Positions 1-6,839 of a DNA stretch of 11,722 nt are shown one piece after another. Source of the DNA: JBOGDS01 sp050743075. GTDB lineage: Bacteria; Actinomycetota; Actinomycetes; Jiangellales; Jiangellaceae. Below the pieces are notes generated by a model, which ran no database searches, was not told the DNA's origin, and saw only the letters and a list, made by a program, of their open reading frames with translations. Every line of letters begins with the position of its first letter. The stretch's first letter is position 1. The stretch spans positions 1-11,722 of the forward strand of contig JBOGDS010000101.1 in NCBI GenBank assembly GCA_050743075.1. Reading direction: 5' to 3'. The translations under genes and the position numbers were made by a program.

Positions 1-77
1 AACTCATCGCCGCGCTCCACCGACACCCCCACCCCCAGACCACCGCAAACACCGAAACTGTCAGTGCCGTCGCCTAA
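1..77 (+). CDS. Possible C-terminal fragment of an unidentified protein (5' end outside window)
   Basis: Reading from base 3 gives 24 sense codons (beginning LIAALHRHPHPQTTANTE) followed by TAA at 75-77. Most codons end in C or G, as expected for a real gene in this genome, and the other two forward frames give Arg/Pro-rich peptides that look like shadows. I do not recognise the protein. The fragment lacks any domain, and its role cannot be given. It lies on the element side of the integrase, so it may belong to the mobile element. It could also be chance, since only 24 codons are visible. Confidence 0.3.
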   Translation, partial: LIAALHRHPHPQTTANTETVSAVA

Positions 78-645
78 AGCTCACCGTGGATCGTCACCCA
101 AGTTCCACGCGACTCGGGACATGCTCATCCCAACCCCATGGATACTGGGCACTTGTAGTCGAGTCTGGGAAGCCATCGGATCCAGGCTTCAACCCTGTGA
201 CCAGCGCGGTCCGAGCAGCGCAAGGGTGGTTGCTTAGGAGGATGCCCAACCGGAAGGCTGATCGGAACCCTGACTGGATGAACGATCGGATGGTCCCGAT
301 CTCCAAGATGTGCTCTTGACGGGAGTGCACGTTCGTCTGCACTGCTGGCCGTTCGTCCACTGCCTGTGCCGTCGACGTCAACCGCGGCTGGGAGCGCTGC
401 GCGTCCCCGCGGAGCATCGCGGCGCGGAGTTCAGGGCATGGACAGTGGACCAGAACTCAGGTCGCCTCGGCCGTGCGGACCATCGGGGTCGTCGGACTTG
501 ACGTCTGCATAGAGCGGAGCGTCCATGGATGGGTGGCGAGACCGTCTCGGTGGATGTTCCGCAGCAGATGGCTGCAAGCCAAACCGGACGGGCAGGAAGT
601 CCAGGCCGGCTGAACGCAGTGGTGACGTTCAGGGGAGGGCTCGCC
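78..645. other. Stretch without a convincing gene
   Basis: Open frames exist here on both strands, but none has the usual G/C-ending codon bias together with a ribosome binding site and a recognisable product. A 25-codon frame at 242-319 follows an AGGAGG that abuts its ATG too closely to be a normal start. An imperfect direct repeat (CGTTCGTC followed by CACTGC) occurs at about 330-345 and 350-363. Short hydrophobic stretches in frame around 450-520 could be remains of a decayed gene. I see no tRNA, terminator or IS end. Confidence 0.4.
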
Positions 646-774
646 GTGGCCACGAGCATGCGCGGCGGCTGCGGGTAGTGGTGCCGGAGGAGCCGCCGGT
701 TCTCACGCCAGCCGTCGCCCCGTGCGCTGCTTCGGCTGCTGCGCAACGCGTCGCATCACCCGTCAGCCGAGTAG
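646..774 (+). pseudogene. Small recombinase-upstream protein, apparently frameshifted twice
   Basis: A GTG at 646 follows AGGGGAGGG (631-639) with normal spacing. Its frame opens VATSM and then hits TAG at 676. The next frame (651-719) reads RRLRVVVPEEPPVLTPAVA, and from 721 the first frame resumes with RALLRLLRNASHHPSAE and TAG at 772-774. Joined together these give one smooth protein of about 42 residues with a PEEPPxLTPxVARALLRLL core. From memory, short proteins of this style sit directly upstream of actinomycete serine recombinases, but I cannot verify that here. The joins need one missing base near 661-668 and one extra C in the CCCC run at 717-720. The function is unknown. The stop is 43 bases before the recombinase start, so the two were probably co-transcribed. 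Confidence 0.35.
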
Positions 775-800
775 ACCGGCGCGGACGCAGCGGAACCGAG

Positions 801-812
801 AAGGAGAGGAGG
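801..812 (+). promoter_or_regulatory. Strong ribosome binding site that sets the recombinase start
   Basis: The purine run AAGGAGAGGAGG ends five bases before GTG at 818. It favours GTG 818 over the in-frame ATG at 722, whose leader is Arg/Cys-rich and unlike the family. Confidence 0.6.
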
Positions 813-817
813 CGCGC

Positions 818-2514
818 GTGTTGCCACGGTTCGCGTTCTACGGGCGGGTGTCGACGGAGGACCAGCAAGACCCCGAGGCGTCTCGGAACTGGCAACGTGC
901 GCGCGCACAGGCGCTGACTGATCGGCACGGCGAGATCGTCACCGAGTTCTTCGACGTTGGCCAGTCGCGTTCGATTCCGTGGAAGCGCCGCCCTGAGGCG
1001 AACGCCCTGCTGATGCAGCTCAGGGACGCTGGTCGCGGGTTCGACGCTGTCGTTATCGGCGAGCCGCAGCGGGCGTTCTACGGGAACCAGTACGGCCTGA
1101 CTTTCCCGGTCTTCACGCACTATGGCGTTCAGCTGTGGGTGCCCGAGGTCGGTGGTCCCATCGACCCGGAGTCCGAGGCTCACGACCTGGTCATGTCGGT
1201 CTTCGGCGGGATGAGCAAGGGCGAGCGCAGCCGGATCAAGGTCCGCGTCCGTGCGGCCATGTCCGCGCAGGCGCAGATCGAGGGACGCTTCCTTGGCGGT
1301 CGGCCGCCGTACGGCTATCGGCTCGTCAATGCTGGTCCGCATCCGAACTCGGCGAAGGCCGCCGACGGCAAGCGACTGCACCGCCTCGAACCCGATCCCG
1401 TCGCCGCACCGATAGTGGAGCGGATCTTCGCCAAGTACGTCACCGGGAGGGGCATGTTCGCCATCGCCGAGGCGCTGACACGTGACGGGATCGCGTCGCC
1501 ATCAGCTCACGATCCGGCCCGTAACCGGCACCGCAACGGCGCGGCCTGGTCGAGGGAGCGGTTCGCGTCATCCTCTCCAACCCGCGCTACACCGGCCGGC
1601 AGGTGTGGAACAAGCAGCGCAAGGACGAGCTCCTCATCGACGTCGACGACGTCGCGCTCGGCCACGAGACGCGTATGCGCTGGAACGCTCCCGACGACTG
1701 GGTCTGGTCCACCGATGTCGTCCACGAACCGCTCGTCGACACCGAGACGTTCGAACAGGCTCAGCAGCTCCTTGCCGCCAAGGGAGCGGGCCGCAGGACG
1801 CGCGAGCGTCACCGCACGCGCCATCCTTACGTGCTGCGTGGCCTGCTGCTCTGTGGCGTGTGCGATCGGCGCATGCAGGGTCAGTGGAACCACGACGAGG
1901 CCTACTACCGCTGTCGCTTTCCGCAGGAGTACGCGCTCGCGAACACGATCGACCATCCGCGCAACGTCTACCTCGCCGAGCGCGACGTGCTGCCGCGGCT
2001 GGACGACTGGCTGGCGCAGGCGTTCGCACCGACGCGCCTCGAGCCCATGATCAACCAGCTCTACGAGGCGCAGGACAACCGGCCCGGCATGAGCAATGAC
2101 GCCGACATCGACGCCGTCATTGCCGACTGTGACGACAAGCTGGCCCGCTACCGTCAGGCGCTCGAAGCCGGCGCCGCCCCGGCCCTCGTCGCCATCTGGA
2201 CTGTAGACGTCCAGGCCCGCAAGGCGGAGGCTCTCGCCCGGGAGCGGTCGCGTCGTCAGCAGCAGCGAATGACCAGGGCCGAGATCGAGGCGCTCGTCGA
2301 CGCGCTCGGCAACATCCACACGGTGCTCAGCGCGGCCGATCCGCACGACCAGGCTGAGGTCTACCGCCGGCTGAACCTCCGGCTCGCATACCAACCAGCG
2401 GAGCGGCTCGTCCGCGCCGAGACCACACTCCACCCTGGAGCGTGGGGATCTGGTGAGTGTCCGAGGGGGGACTTGAACCCCCACCCCCTTGCGGGGACTA
2501 GCACCTCAAGCTAG
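818..2514 (+). pseudogene. Large serine recombinase (integrase), interrupted by a -1 frameshift
   Basis: Site-specific recombinase of the large serine family, which cuts and rejoins att sites through a phosphoserine link. From GTG 818 the N-terminal resolvase domain shows YGRVSTEDQ with nucleophile Ser12 and the ERSRIK motif near residue 136. The recombinase domain starts near GGRPPYGY (about 160). After Glu247 (GAG 1556-1558) the frame breaks. Two bases later another frame continues with VRVILSNPRYTGRQVWNKQR, so one base is missing around 1556-1561. The C-terminal part has a zinc ribbon (Cys346, Cys349, Cys366 in repaired numbering), a Leu/Arg-rich coiled coil and an LRLAYQPAERLVRAE end, as usual for the family. 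Repaired length is about 565 residues. As written, the product would be about 410 residues with a nonsense tail and could not recombine. The last 18 residues are translated from the complement of tRNA-Leu. The frameshift may be real decay or a sequence error. Confidence 0.88.
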
Positions 2515-2541
2515 CGCGTCTGCCTATTCCGCCACCCGGAC
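2458..2541 (-). tRNA. tRNA-Leu (anticodon GAG)
   Basis: The reverse complement folds as a complete class II tRNA of 84 nt. The acceptor stem GTCCGGG pairs with CTCGGAC (one G-U), and the discriminator base is A. The anticodon stem CTAGC/GCTAG encloses loop TTGAGGT with anticodon GAG, reading CUC and CUU leucine codons. A long variable arm (CCCC-GCAA-GGGG) and a T arm GGGGG-TTCAAGT-CCCCC follow. No CCA is encoded, since the next bases are CTC. The gene is intact even though an integrase gene overlaps its 3' 57 bases on the other strand, as expected if integration rebuilt the tRNA end. Confidence 0.95.
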
Positions 2542-2578
2542 GTGCGCCACCGACGCAACGAGCATCACGGCGCGTGAA

Positions 2579-2609
2579 ACTGTACCAAACCACCACCGAC
2601 GGCTGTCCA
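2579..2609 (-). promoter_or_regulatory. Possible promoter of tRNA-Leu
   Basis: On the minus strand TGGACA (2604-2609) and TACAGT (2579-2584) are separated by 19 bases, about 37 bases upstream of the mature tRNA 5' end. Both resemble sigma-70-type -35 and -10 boxes. The spacer is slightly long, so this is only a candidate. Confidence 0.35.
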
Positions 2610-2690
2610 ACCGACGGACCAGGCGAGGTGGTCGATGGTGGACCCCGCCGGGTACCGTCCGGAGCCAACGGCTACAGGAGGCGACGGCGC

Positions 2691-3173
2691 GTGGCGGACA
2701 AGGGCTACACCCGCGACGAGAGCAAGGCGGAGAGTCTCGACCGGCACTGGCAGGAGCTTCTCCAGGAGTTGCGCGTCGCCCAGGCCGGAACCCAGATCCT
2801 GTTCGCGTTCCTCCTGACGATCGCCTTCGCCCAGCCCTTCCGCGATGCCGACGAGCTGACCCACCGGGTGTACGCGGTCACGCTGGTCCTTGCCGCGTCG
2901 GCCACGGCGCTGCTGATCGGTCCGGTGCCGTTCCACCGCCTGCTGTTCCGGCAACGGCTGCGCGACCGGATGGTCGAGATTGCCGGTCGGATGGCGAGTA
3001 CCGGCCTCTTCCTCCTGATGCTGGCCATGGCCGGCGGCGTGTTCATGGCGCTCGATGTGGCGTTGTCCCGGACGGCAGCCGTCGTCATCGTCGCCGCCGT
3101 GCTGATCTGGTTCGTCGCCATCTGGTACGTCCTGCCGATGATCGTGCGGCAGGGCTCCAACGACAGGCTGTGA
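2691..3173 (+). CDS. Four-helix membrane protein, DUF6328-like
   Basis: A 160-residue integral membrane protein of unknown function. GTG 2691 is chosen because ACAGGAGG lies eight bases upstream. The same frame is open further upstream to an ATG at 2574, but that leader is polar and unlike the family. A charged N-terminal segment (residues 1-30, with RDESKAESLDRHWQELLQELRVAQ) is followed by four hydrophobic segments at about 33-50, 60-80, 104-123 and 128-148. The pattern of an amphipathic N-terminal helix, ELRVAQAGTQILFAFLLT-type TM1, an Arg-rich loop after PFHRL, then two more helices matches actinobacterial DUF6328 proteins as I remember them. The gene lies just right of the tRNA and reads away from it, and the Nudix gene starts 12 bases after its stop, so the two are probably one transcript. 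Confidence 0.75.
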   Translation: MADKGYTRDESKAESLDRHWQELLQELRVAQAGTQILFAFLLTIAFAQPFRDADELTHRVYAVTLVLAASATALLIGPVPFHRLLFRQRLRDRMVEIAGRMASTGLFLLMLAMAGGVFMALDVALSRTAAVVIVAAVLIWFVAIWYVLPMIVRQGSNDRL

Positions 3174-3185
3174 GAGCCTCGACGA

Positions 3186-4052
3186 GTGACGCTGCTGCAC
3201 CGGACCGACGGCGACGGCTGGGTCGACTGCGCGTGCGGGCGTCGACACTGGGGACGCTACGGAGCAGCAGGGCTCATGCTCGTCGCACCGGGCGACCAGG
3301 TGTTGTTGCAGCACCGTGCCACCTGGAGCCACGAAGGGGGCACCTGGGCGCTGCCGGGTGGTGCGAGATCCTCGAGCGAGAGCCCACTCGAGACCGCACT
3401 GCGGGAGGCCGCCGAGGAAGCCGGCGTTGACCCGACCGCGGTTCGCGCGGCCCACTCCTGGATCGAGGACCACGGAACCTGGTCCTACACGACCGTCGTG
3501 GGGCACGCTGATGGTCCGGTCCACGCCTGGGCCGCCGACCGCGAGAGCCTGGAGCTTCGCTGGGTCGGCTTCGACGAGGTCTCCGCTCACCCCCTGCACC
3601 CGGCGTTCGCCGACGCCTGGCCGGCCCTTCGCGAGCAGGGGACCCGGCGGCTGGTGCTGGTCGTCGACGCAGCGAACGTCGTCGGCTCCCGGCCGGACGG
3701 TTGGTGGCGCGACCGCGCCGGCGCGAACGCCCGGCTCCGCGACGGGCTGGCCGCCCTCACCGTCCGCGGCGTGCCCGCGCACGCCCTCGACCTGCCCGCT
3801 GATCTGTGGTGGCCCCACATCCGGCTCGTGGTGGAAGGCAAGGCCAAGGCCGTGGGCCCGGTCCCGGGCGTCGACGTGCGTGCGGCGGACACAGACGGCG
3901 ACACGGTGATCGCCGAGACGGCATCGGCAGCCCTCCGAGGCCGGCCGCAGGACCACGTCTTGGCCGTGACAGCCGACCGCGCCTTGCGCGCGACGCTGGA
4001 AGGCGACGGCGTTCGAGTCCTCGGTCCCGCAAGCCTGACCCGGCTGCTGTGA
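3186..4052 (+). CDS. Nudix hydrolase fused to a C-terminal NYN/PIN-like domain
   Basis: 288-residue two-domain protein starting at GTG 3186. The ribosome binding site is weak (GAGAG near 3175), consistent with coupling to the gene 12 bases upstream. Residues 24-145 form a Nudix domain with a perfect Nudix box at 59-81 (G59, E65, R73, E74, E77, E78, G80), which would bind Mg2+ and hydrolyse a nucleoside diphosphate linked to another group. The short N-terminal CACG motif (16-19) is an extra. Residues 155-288 carry LVLVVDAANVVGS (Asp161, Asn164), a DTDGDT cluster (235-240) and VTADRAL (Asp264), spaced as in PIN/NYN-type metal-dependent nuclease folds. The pairing suggests sanitation or RNA-related nucleotide processing, but the substrate cannot be read from the sequence. 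Annotation pipelines would probably call it simply a Nudix hydrolase. The stop faces the Ku stop 30 bases away. Confidence 0.85.
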   Translation: MTLLHRTDGDGWVDCACGRRHWGRYGAAGLMLVAPGDQVLLQHRATWSHEGGTWALPGGARSSSESPLETALREAAEEAGVDPTAVRAAHSWIEDHGTWSYTTVVGHADGPVHAWAADRESLELRWVGFDEVSAHPLHPAFADAWPALREQGTRRLVLVVDAANVVGSRPDGWWRDRAGANARLRDGLAALTVRGVPAHALDLPADLWWPHIRLVVEGKAKAVGPVPGVDVRAADTDGDTVIAETASAALRGRPQDHVLAVTADRALRATLEGDGVRVLGPASLTRLL

Positions 4053-4082
4053 CACGCACAGGGCAAGCGAGCCAGTCGGACG

Positions 4083-4964
4083 CTACGCGGACTTGCGCTT
4101 GGCAGCCGTCTTCTTCGCCGTGGCCTTCTTGGCCGGCGCCTTCTTGGCCACGGCCTTCTTGGCTGGCCGCTCGGCCTCGTCGGCCTCGCCGCGTTGCTTC
4201 TTCGCCTCGGCGACGCTGCGCCGCAGGGCCTCCATCAGGTCGACGACCTTGCCCTCCTCCGGCTCGGCCTCGGGCGCCTTCGTGATCTCCGCGCCGGCCA
4301 CCTTAGCCTGGACGACCTCGAGCAAGGCCTCGCGGTACTCGTCGACGAACTCGGTCGGCTCGAACTCCTCGGCCATGGCGTCGATGTACGACTCGGCCAT
4401 GCGCATCTCCTGCGAGCGCACCGTCACCTCGTCGTCGAGGAACTTGAAGTCCGGCCGGCGCACCTCGTCGGGCCACAGCATGGTCTGGACGATGAGGACG
4501 CCGTCGCGCGGCCGCAGGACAGCGAGCCGTTCCCGGTTCCGCAGCGCCACCTTGACGATCGCGACCCGGTCGGCCTTCTCCAGGGCGTCGCGGAACAGCA
4601 CGTACGGCTTGGCGTCCGCGCTGGGCTCGGCGTAGTAGGCGCGGTTCAGCGCGGTCGGGTCGATCTCGGAGAACGGCACGAACGCTTGGACCTCGACGAC
4701 GCGGCTGGACGTCACGGGCAGGTCGGACAGGTCGTCGTCACCCAGCACGACCATGTCGCCGCCCGGCAGTTCGTAGCCCTTGGCGATGTCGGCATAAGCC
4801 ACCTCGTGGCCGCCGTTCTCGCACACCCGCTTGTACCTGATCCGCCCGCCGTCGGCCGCGTGGACCTGACGGAAGCTGACATCGCGCTCCTCGGTGGCGG
4901 CCACGAGCCGGACCGGGATCGAGACCAGGCCGAACGAGATCGACCCTTTCCACACCGTCTGCAT
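4083..4964 (-). CDS. ku: Non-homologous end-joining protein Ku
   Basis: 293-residue bacterial Ku, which forms a homodimeric ring on double-strand DNA ends and recruits ligase LigD. The start ATG 4964 is fixed by AAGGAG (4971-4976) six bases upstream and by the family N-terminus MQTVWKGSISFGLVSIPVRL. An open extension to 5183 is a shadow. The Ku core covers about residues 1-195, with RYKRVCENGGHEV and MLWPDEVR as typical stretches. A helix around 239-256 (VVDLMEALRRSVAEAKK) matches the LigD-contact region of minimal Ku. Residues 268-293 are a Lys/Ala-repeat tail like those of many actinomycete Ku proteins, likely for DNA binding. No ligD is in the window. Ku faces the Nudix gene tail to tail and is divergent from the zinc-ribbon gene. 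Confidence 0.96.
   Translation of the reverse strand: MQTVWKGSISFGLVSIPVRLVAATEERDVSFRQVHAADGGRIRYKRVCENGGHEVAYADIAKGYELPGGDMVVLGDDDLSDLPVTSSRVVEVQAFVPFSEIDPTALNRAYYAEPSADAKPYVLFRDALEKADRVAIVKVALRNRERLAVLRPRDGVLIVQTMLWPDEVRRPDFKFLDDEVTVRSQEMRMAESYIDAMAEEFEPTEFVDEYREALLEVVQAKVAGAEITKAPEAEPEEGKVVDLMEALRRSVAEAKKQRGEADEAERPAKKAVAKKAPAKKATAKKTAAKRKSA
4086..4165 (-). repeat. Short in-gene repeats coding for the Lys/Ala tail of Ku
   Basis: The unit GCCTTCTTGGC (plus strand) recurs three times between 4122 and 4163, with related TTCTTCGCC copies next to it. It encodes successive AKK motifs. Such repeats easily gain or lose units, so tail length may vary between strains. Confidence 0.6.
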
Positions 4965-5105
4965 GAACCGCTCCTTCCGCCCACGTGCCACACGATCATC
5001 CCTCGTCACGGACGCGCTGGCCACCGCGGGGCCCGTCCGGCGCGCCTGCACCTCGGCGTCCGCACCGTGTGCGACGGTGGGATCACCAGGGGAGGGAGCC
5101 GTGCG
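4965..5105. promoter_or_regulatory. Divergent intergenic region between ku and the zinc-ribbon gene
   Basis: This 141-base gap must hold the start signals for both genes. It contains AAGGAG for ku (4971-4976) and GGGGAGGG (5090-5097) for the rightward gene. A perfect dyad CGCAC-CGT-GTGCG lies at 5061-5073 and could be an operator, though arms of five bases are short for such GC-rich DNA. No convincing -10/-35 pair was found. Confidence 0.35.
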
Positions 5106-5264
5106 ATGACCAACCTGTGGTGTGCCGACTGTCACGACGTCCGAGACTTCGAGCCGGTCCCTGACGGTCACGAGACCGAGCACTCCTGTGCCGGCTGCGG
5201 CGCCGCTCTGGTCGTCAGTGTCGCCGAGCGGGACGTGGAGCCCGCCTACACGGCGGTTGCGTAG
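5106..5264 (+). CDS. Small double-CxxC zinc-ribbon protein, function unknown
   Basis: 52-residue protein from ATG 5106, preceded by GGGGAGGG with eight bases spacing. Cys6-x2-Cys9 and Cys28-x2-Cys31 give a complete four-cysteine zinc ribbon (WCADC and SCAGCGAAL), followed by a short acidic tail. Codons follow the local G/C bias. Such mini-ribbons may bind nucleic acid or protein, but nothing here tells which. The gene is divergent from ku, and its last 19 bases overlap the 3' end of the ABC ATPase 2 gene on the opposite strand. It is not part of the exporter operon. The complete ribbon and good ribosome binding site make a real gene likely. Confidence 0.7.
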   Translation: MTNLWCADCHDVRDFEPVPDGHETEHSCAGCGAALVVSVAERDVEPAYTAVA

Positions 5265-5932
5265 ATCCGTCCGTCGTGCAGTTCGACGACCCGGTCGGCC
5301 AGGTCCAGCAGCACCGGGTCGTGGGTGGCCACGACGGCGGTCATCGCGCGCTCGGCGACCAGGGCGCGGATCAGGTCCATGACCTGCCGGCCGGTCTGCG
5401 AGTCGAGCTGGCCGGTGGGCTCGTCGGCGATGAGCACCTGCGGGGAGCTGGCCAGCGCGCGGGCGATCGCCACCCGCTGTTGCTGGCCGCCGGACAGCTC
5501 GTAGGGCCGCTGCTCCTCGTGCCCGGACAGGCCCACTCTGGCGAGCAGCTCGGACACCCGTGCCTGGCGCTTGGACGGCGCGACGTTCAGTAGCCGCAGC
5601 GGGATCTCGACGTTCTCGGCGGCGGACAGGATGGGGATCAGGCCGAAGGACTGGAAGACGTAGCCGATCCGCCGGCGGCGGATCTTCACCAGCTGCTTCT
5701 CCGACATGGCCGAGAGCTCCTGACCGGACAGGTAGACGCGCCCCGACGTCGGCTTGTCCAGCGCGCCGAGCATGTTCAACAGCGTGGTCTTGCCCGAACC
5801 CGACGGTCCCTTCACCACCAGCAGTTCGCCACGCCCGGCCGACAGGCTCACGTCCTGGCAGGCGTGCACCTCGGTGACACCCGAGCCGTAGATCCGGGTG
5901 ACGCTGTCCGCACGGAGCATCGCCTCAGCCAT
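5246..5932 (-). CDS. ABC exporter ATP-binding protein 2 (MacB/LolD-type)
   Basis: 228-residue ATPase, the last gene of the exporter operon. ATG 5932 is chosen because of AGGAG just upstream and the 8-base overlap with the stop of ATPase 1. The open frame further upstream is a shadow. All nucleotide-binding motifs are intact: Walker A GPSGSGKTT (42-50), Q-loop Gln94 (YVFQSFGLIP), signature LSGGQQQR (146-153), Walker B VLIADEPT (Asp170, Glu171) and switch His204 (ATHD). The QSFGLIPILSAAENVEIPL stretch is typical of ATPases serving FtsX-type permeases (LolD, MacB, FtsE, bacitracin-type exporters). It should energise the two permeases encoded upstream at the inner face of the membrane. It is shorter than ATPase 1 and lacks its C-terminal extension. 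Its 3' end overlaps the zinc-ribbon gene. Confidence 0.93.
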   Translation of the reverse strand: MAEAMLRADSVTRIYGSGVTEVHACQDVSLSAGRGELLVVKGPSGSGKTTLLNMLGALDKPTSGRVYLSGQELSAMSEKQLVKIRRRRIGYVFQSFGLIPILSAAENVEIPLRLLNVAPSKRQARVSELLARVGLSGHEEQRPYELSGGQQQRVAIARALASSPQVLIADEPTGQLDSQTGRQVMDLIRALVAERAMTAVVATHDPVLLDLADRVVELHDGRIYATAV

Positions 5933-6839
5933 CGGTGCTCTCCTGCTGCTCCGGCGCAGCTCGGGGCCGGCCGTCCGGCCAGACGCCGATGTGGGTGGTC
6001 TCCAGTGCCAGCCGGACCCGTTCGCGCAGGTCCAGCGCCGAGACGAAGTCGTCGGGCAGTTGCAGCCGGCCCACCCGGTCGAGCACCGCGAACTCCTCGG
6101 CGACATGCTGCTCGGCCCCGAACTCGTCGACCTCGGTACGTCGCAGCACCTCGGTCGACGTACGTCCGTCGCGGATCTGCACGGTGCGGCGTACGTGCTG
6201 GGAGACCTTGGCGTCGTGGGTGACGATCAGAACTGTCACGGCCAGTTGTTCGTTGGCCTGCCGCATCGCATCGAAGACCGTGGCCGATGTCTCCTCGTCC
6301 AGCTCTCCGGTCGGCTCGTCGGCGAGCAGCACCTCGGGCCTGTTCGCCATGGCGGCCGCGATCGCGACCCGCTGCTGCTCGCCGCCGGACATCTCGGCCG
6401 GCCGCCTGTGCTGGCAGTGGGCCACGCCGAACAGCTCGAGGAGCTCCCGCACCCGGTCGCGGCGTCCCTTCGTGCGTGCCACGGCCATCGGGACTGCGAC
6501 GTTCTGGGCGGCCGTGAGGTAGGGCAGCAGGTTCCGCGACGTCTGCTGCCAGACGAAGCCGACGGTGTGCCGCTGGTACTTCACCCGTTCGGCGCGGCCC
6601 ATGGTCACCAGGTCGTGCCCGGCGACCGAGGCGGCGCCTGCGGTCGGCTGGTCCAAGCCGGACAGGATGTTGAGCAACGTCGACTTGCCTGACCCGGAGG
6701 CACCGACGACGGCCACCATCTCGCCGCGGTCGATCCGCAAGTCCAGGCCCTGCAGTGCCTGCACCTCCACTCCTTCGGCCGTGAAGATCCGGACGAGGCT
6801 CTCGCACCGGACGTGGGACTGGTCTGACACTGGTGTCAT
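5925..6839 (-). CDS. ABC exporter ATP-binding protein 1 with AbrB-like C-terminal extension
   Basis: 304-residue protein. ATG 6839 overlaps the permease 2 stop (ATGA) and follows GGGGAGGA. Residues 10-228 are a MacB/LolD-type ATPase: Walker A GASGSGKST (46-54), Q-loop FVWQQTSRNLLPYLT (about 96-109), signature MSGGEQQR (150-157), Walker B VLLADEPT (Asp174, Glu175), switch His208. Residues about 238-290 add a segment absent from ordinary family members: after an acidic linker, VLDRVGRLQLP is followed by DLRERVRLALE and HIGVWPD. The order GRLQLP, a helix, then two short strands resembles the AbrB/SpoVT swapped-hairpin fold. In AbrB this fold dimerises and binds DNA; here it may serve dimerisation or pairing with ATPase 2. 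The assignment to AbrB is by pattern only. Confidence 0.92.
   Translation of the reverse strand: MTPVSDQSHVRCESLVRIFTAEGVEVQALQGLDLRIDRGEMVAVVGASGSGKSTLLNILSGLDQPTAGAASVAGHDLVTMGRAERVKYQRHTVGFVWQQTSRNLLPYLTAAQNVAVPMAVARTKGRRDRVRELLELFGVAHCQHRRPAEMSGGEQQRVAIAAAMANRPEVLLADEPTGELDEETSATVFDAMRQANEQLAVTVLIVTHDAKVSQHVRRTVQIRDGRTSTEVLRRTEVDEFGAEQHVAEEFAVLDRVGRLQLPDDFVSALDLRERVRLALETTHIGVWPDGRPRAAPEQQESTDG

Larger units (their letters stand above)
1..2514 (+). mobile_element. Right end of an integrated element inserted at tRNA-Leu
   Basis: A serine integrase points into, and overlaps, the 3' half of a tRNA gene. This is the arrangement expected at one end of an integrative element that uses the tRNA as attachment site. 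Everything left of the tRNA is gene-poor and partly broken, whereas everything right of it is compact host chromosome. The other end of the element is not in the window, so its size and cargo are unknown. The right border is drawn at the integrase stop inside the tRNA. The true crossover could lie anywhere in about 2458-2514. Confidence 0.45.

Noticed and set aside
722..817. ATG 722 as the recombinase start
   Set aside because: The leader is Cys/Arg-rich, overlaps the small upstream gene, and lacks a ribosome binding site. GTG 818 has a strong one and gives the family N-terminus.
1..817. CRISPR array or IS element in the gene-poor left part
   Set aside because: There are no regularly spaced identical repeats, no terminal inverted repeats and no transposase-like frame.
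1556..1561. Programmed ribosomal frameshifting in the recombinase
   Set aside because: No slippery heptamer or downstream structure is evident, and this family is not known to use frameshifting. Deletion or sequence error is simpler.
2565..4055. Long minus-strand open frame (496 codons) opposite the DUF6328-like and Nudix genes
   Set aside because: It lies antisense to two clear genes, is rich in His/Gln/Arg from mirrored codons and has no recognisable domain.
4053..4082. Bidirectional terminator between the Nudix gene and ku
   Set aside because: The 30-base gap shows no stable inverted repeat or T-rich tail on either strand.
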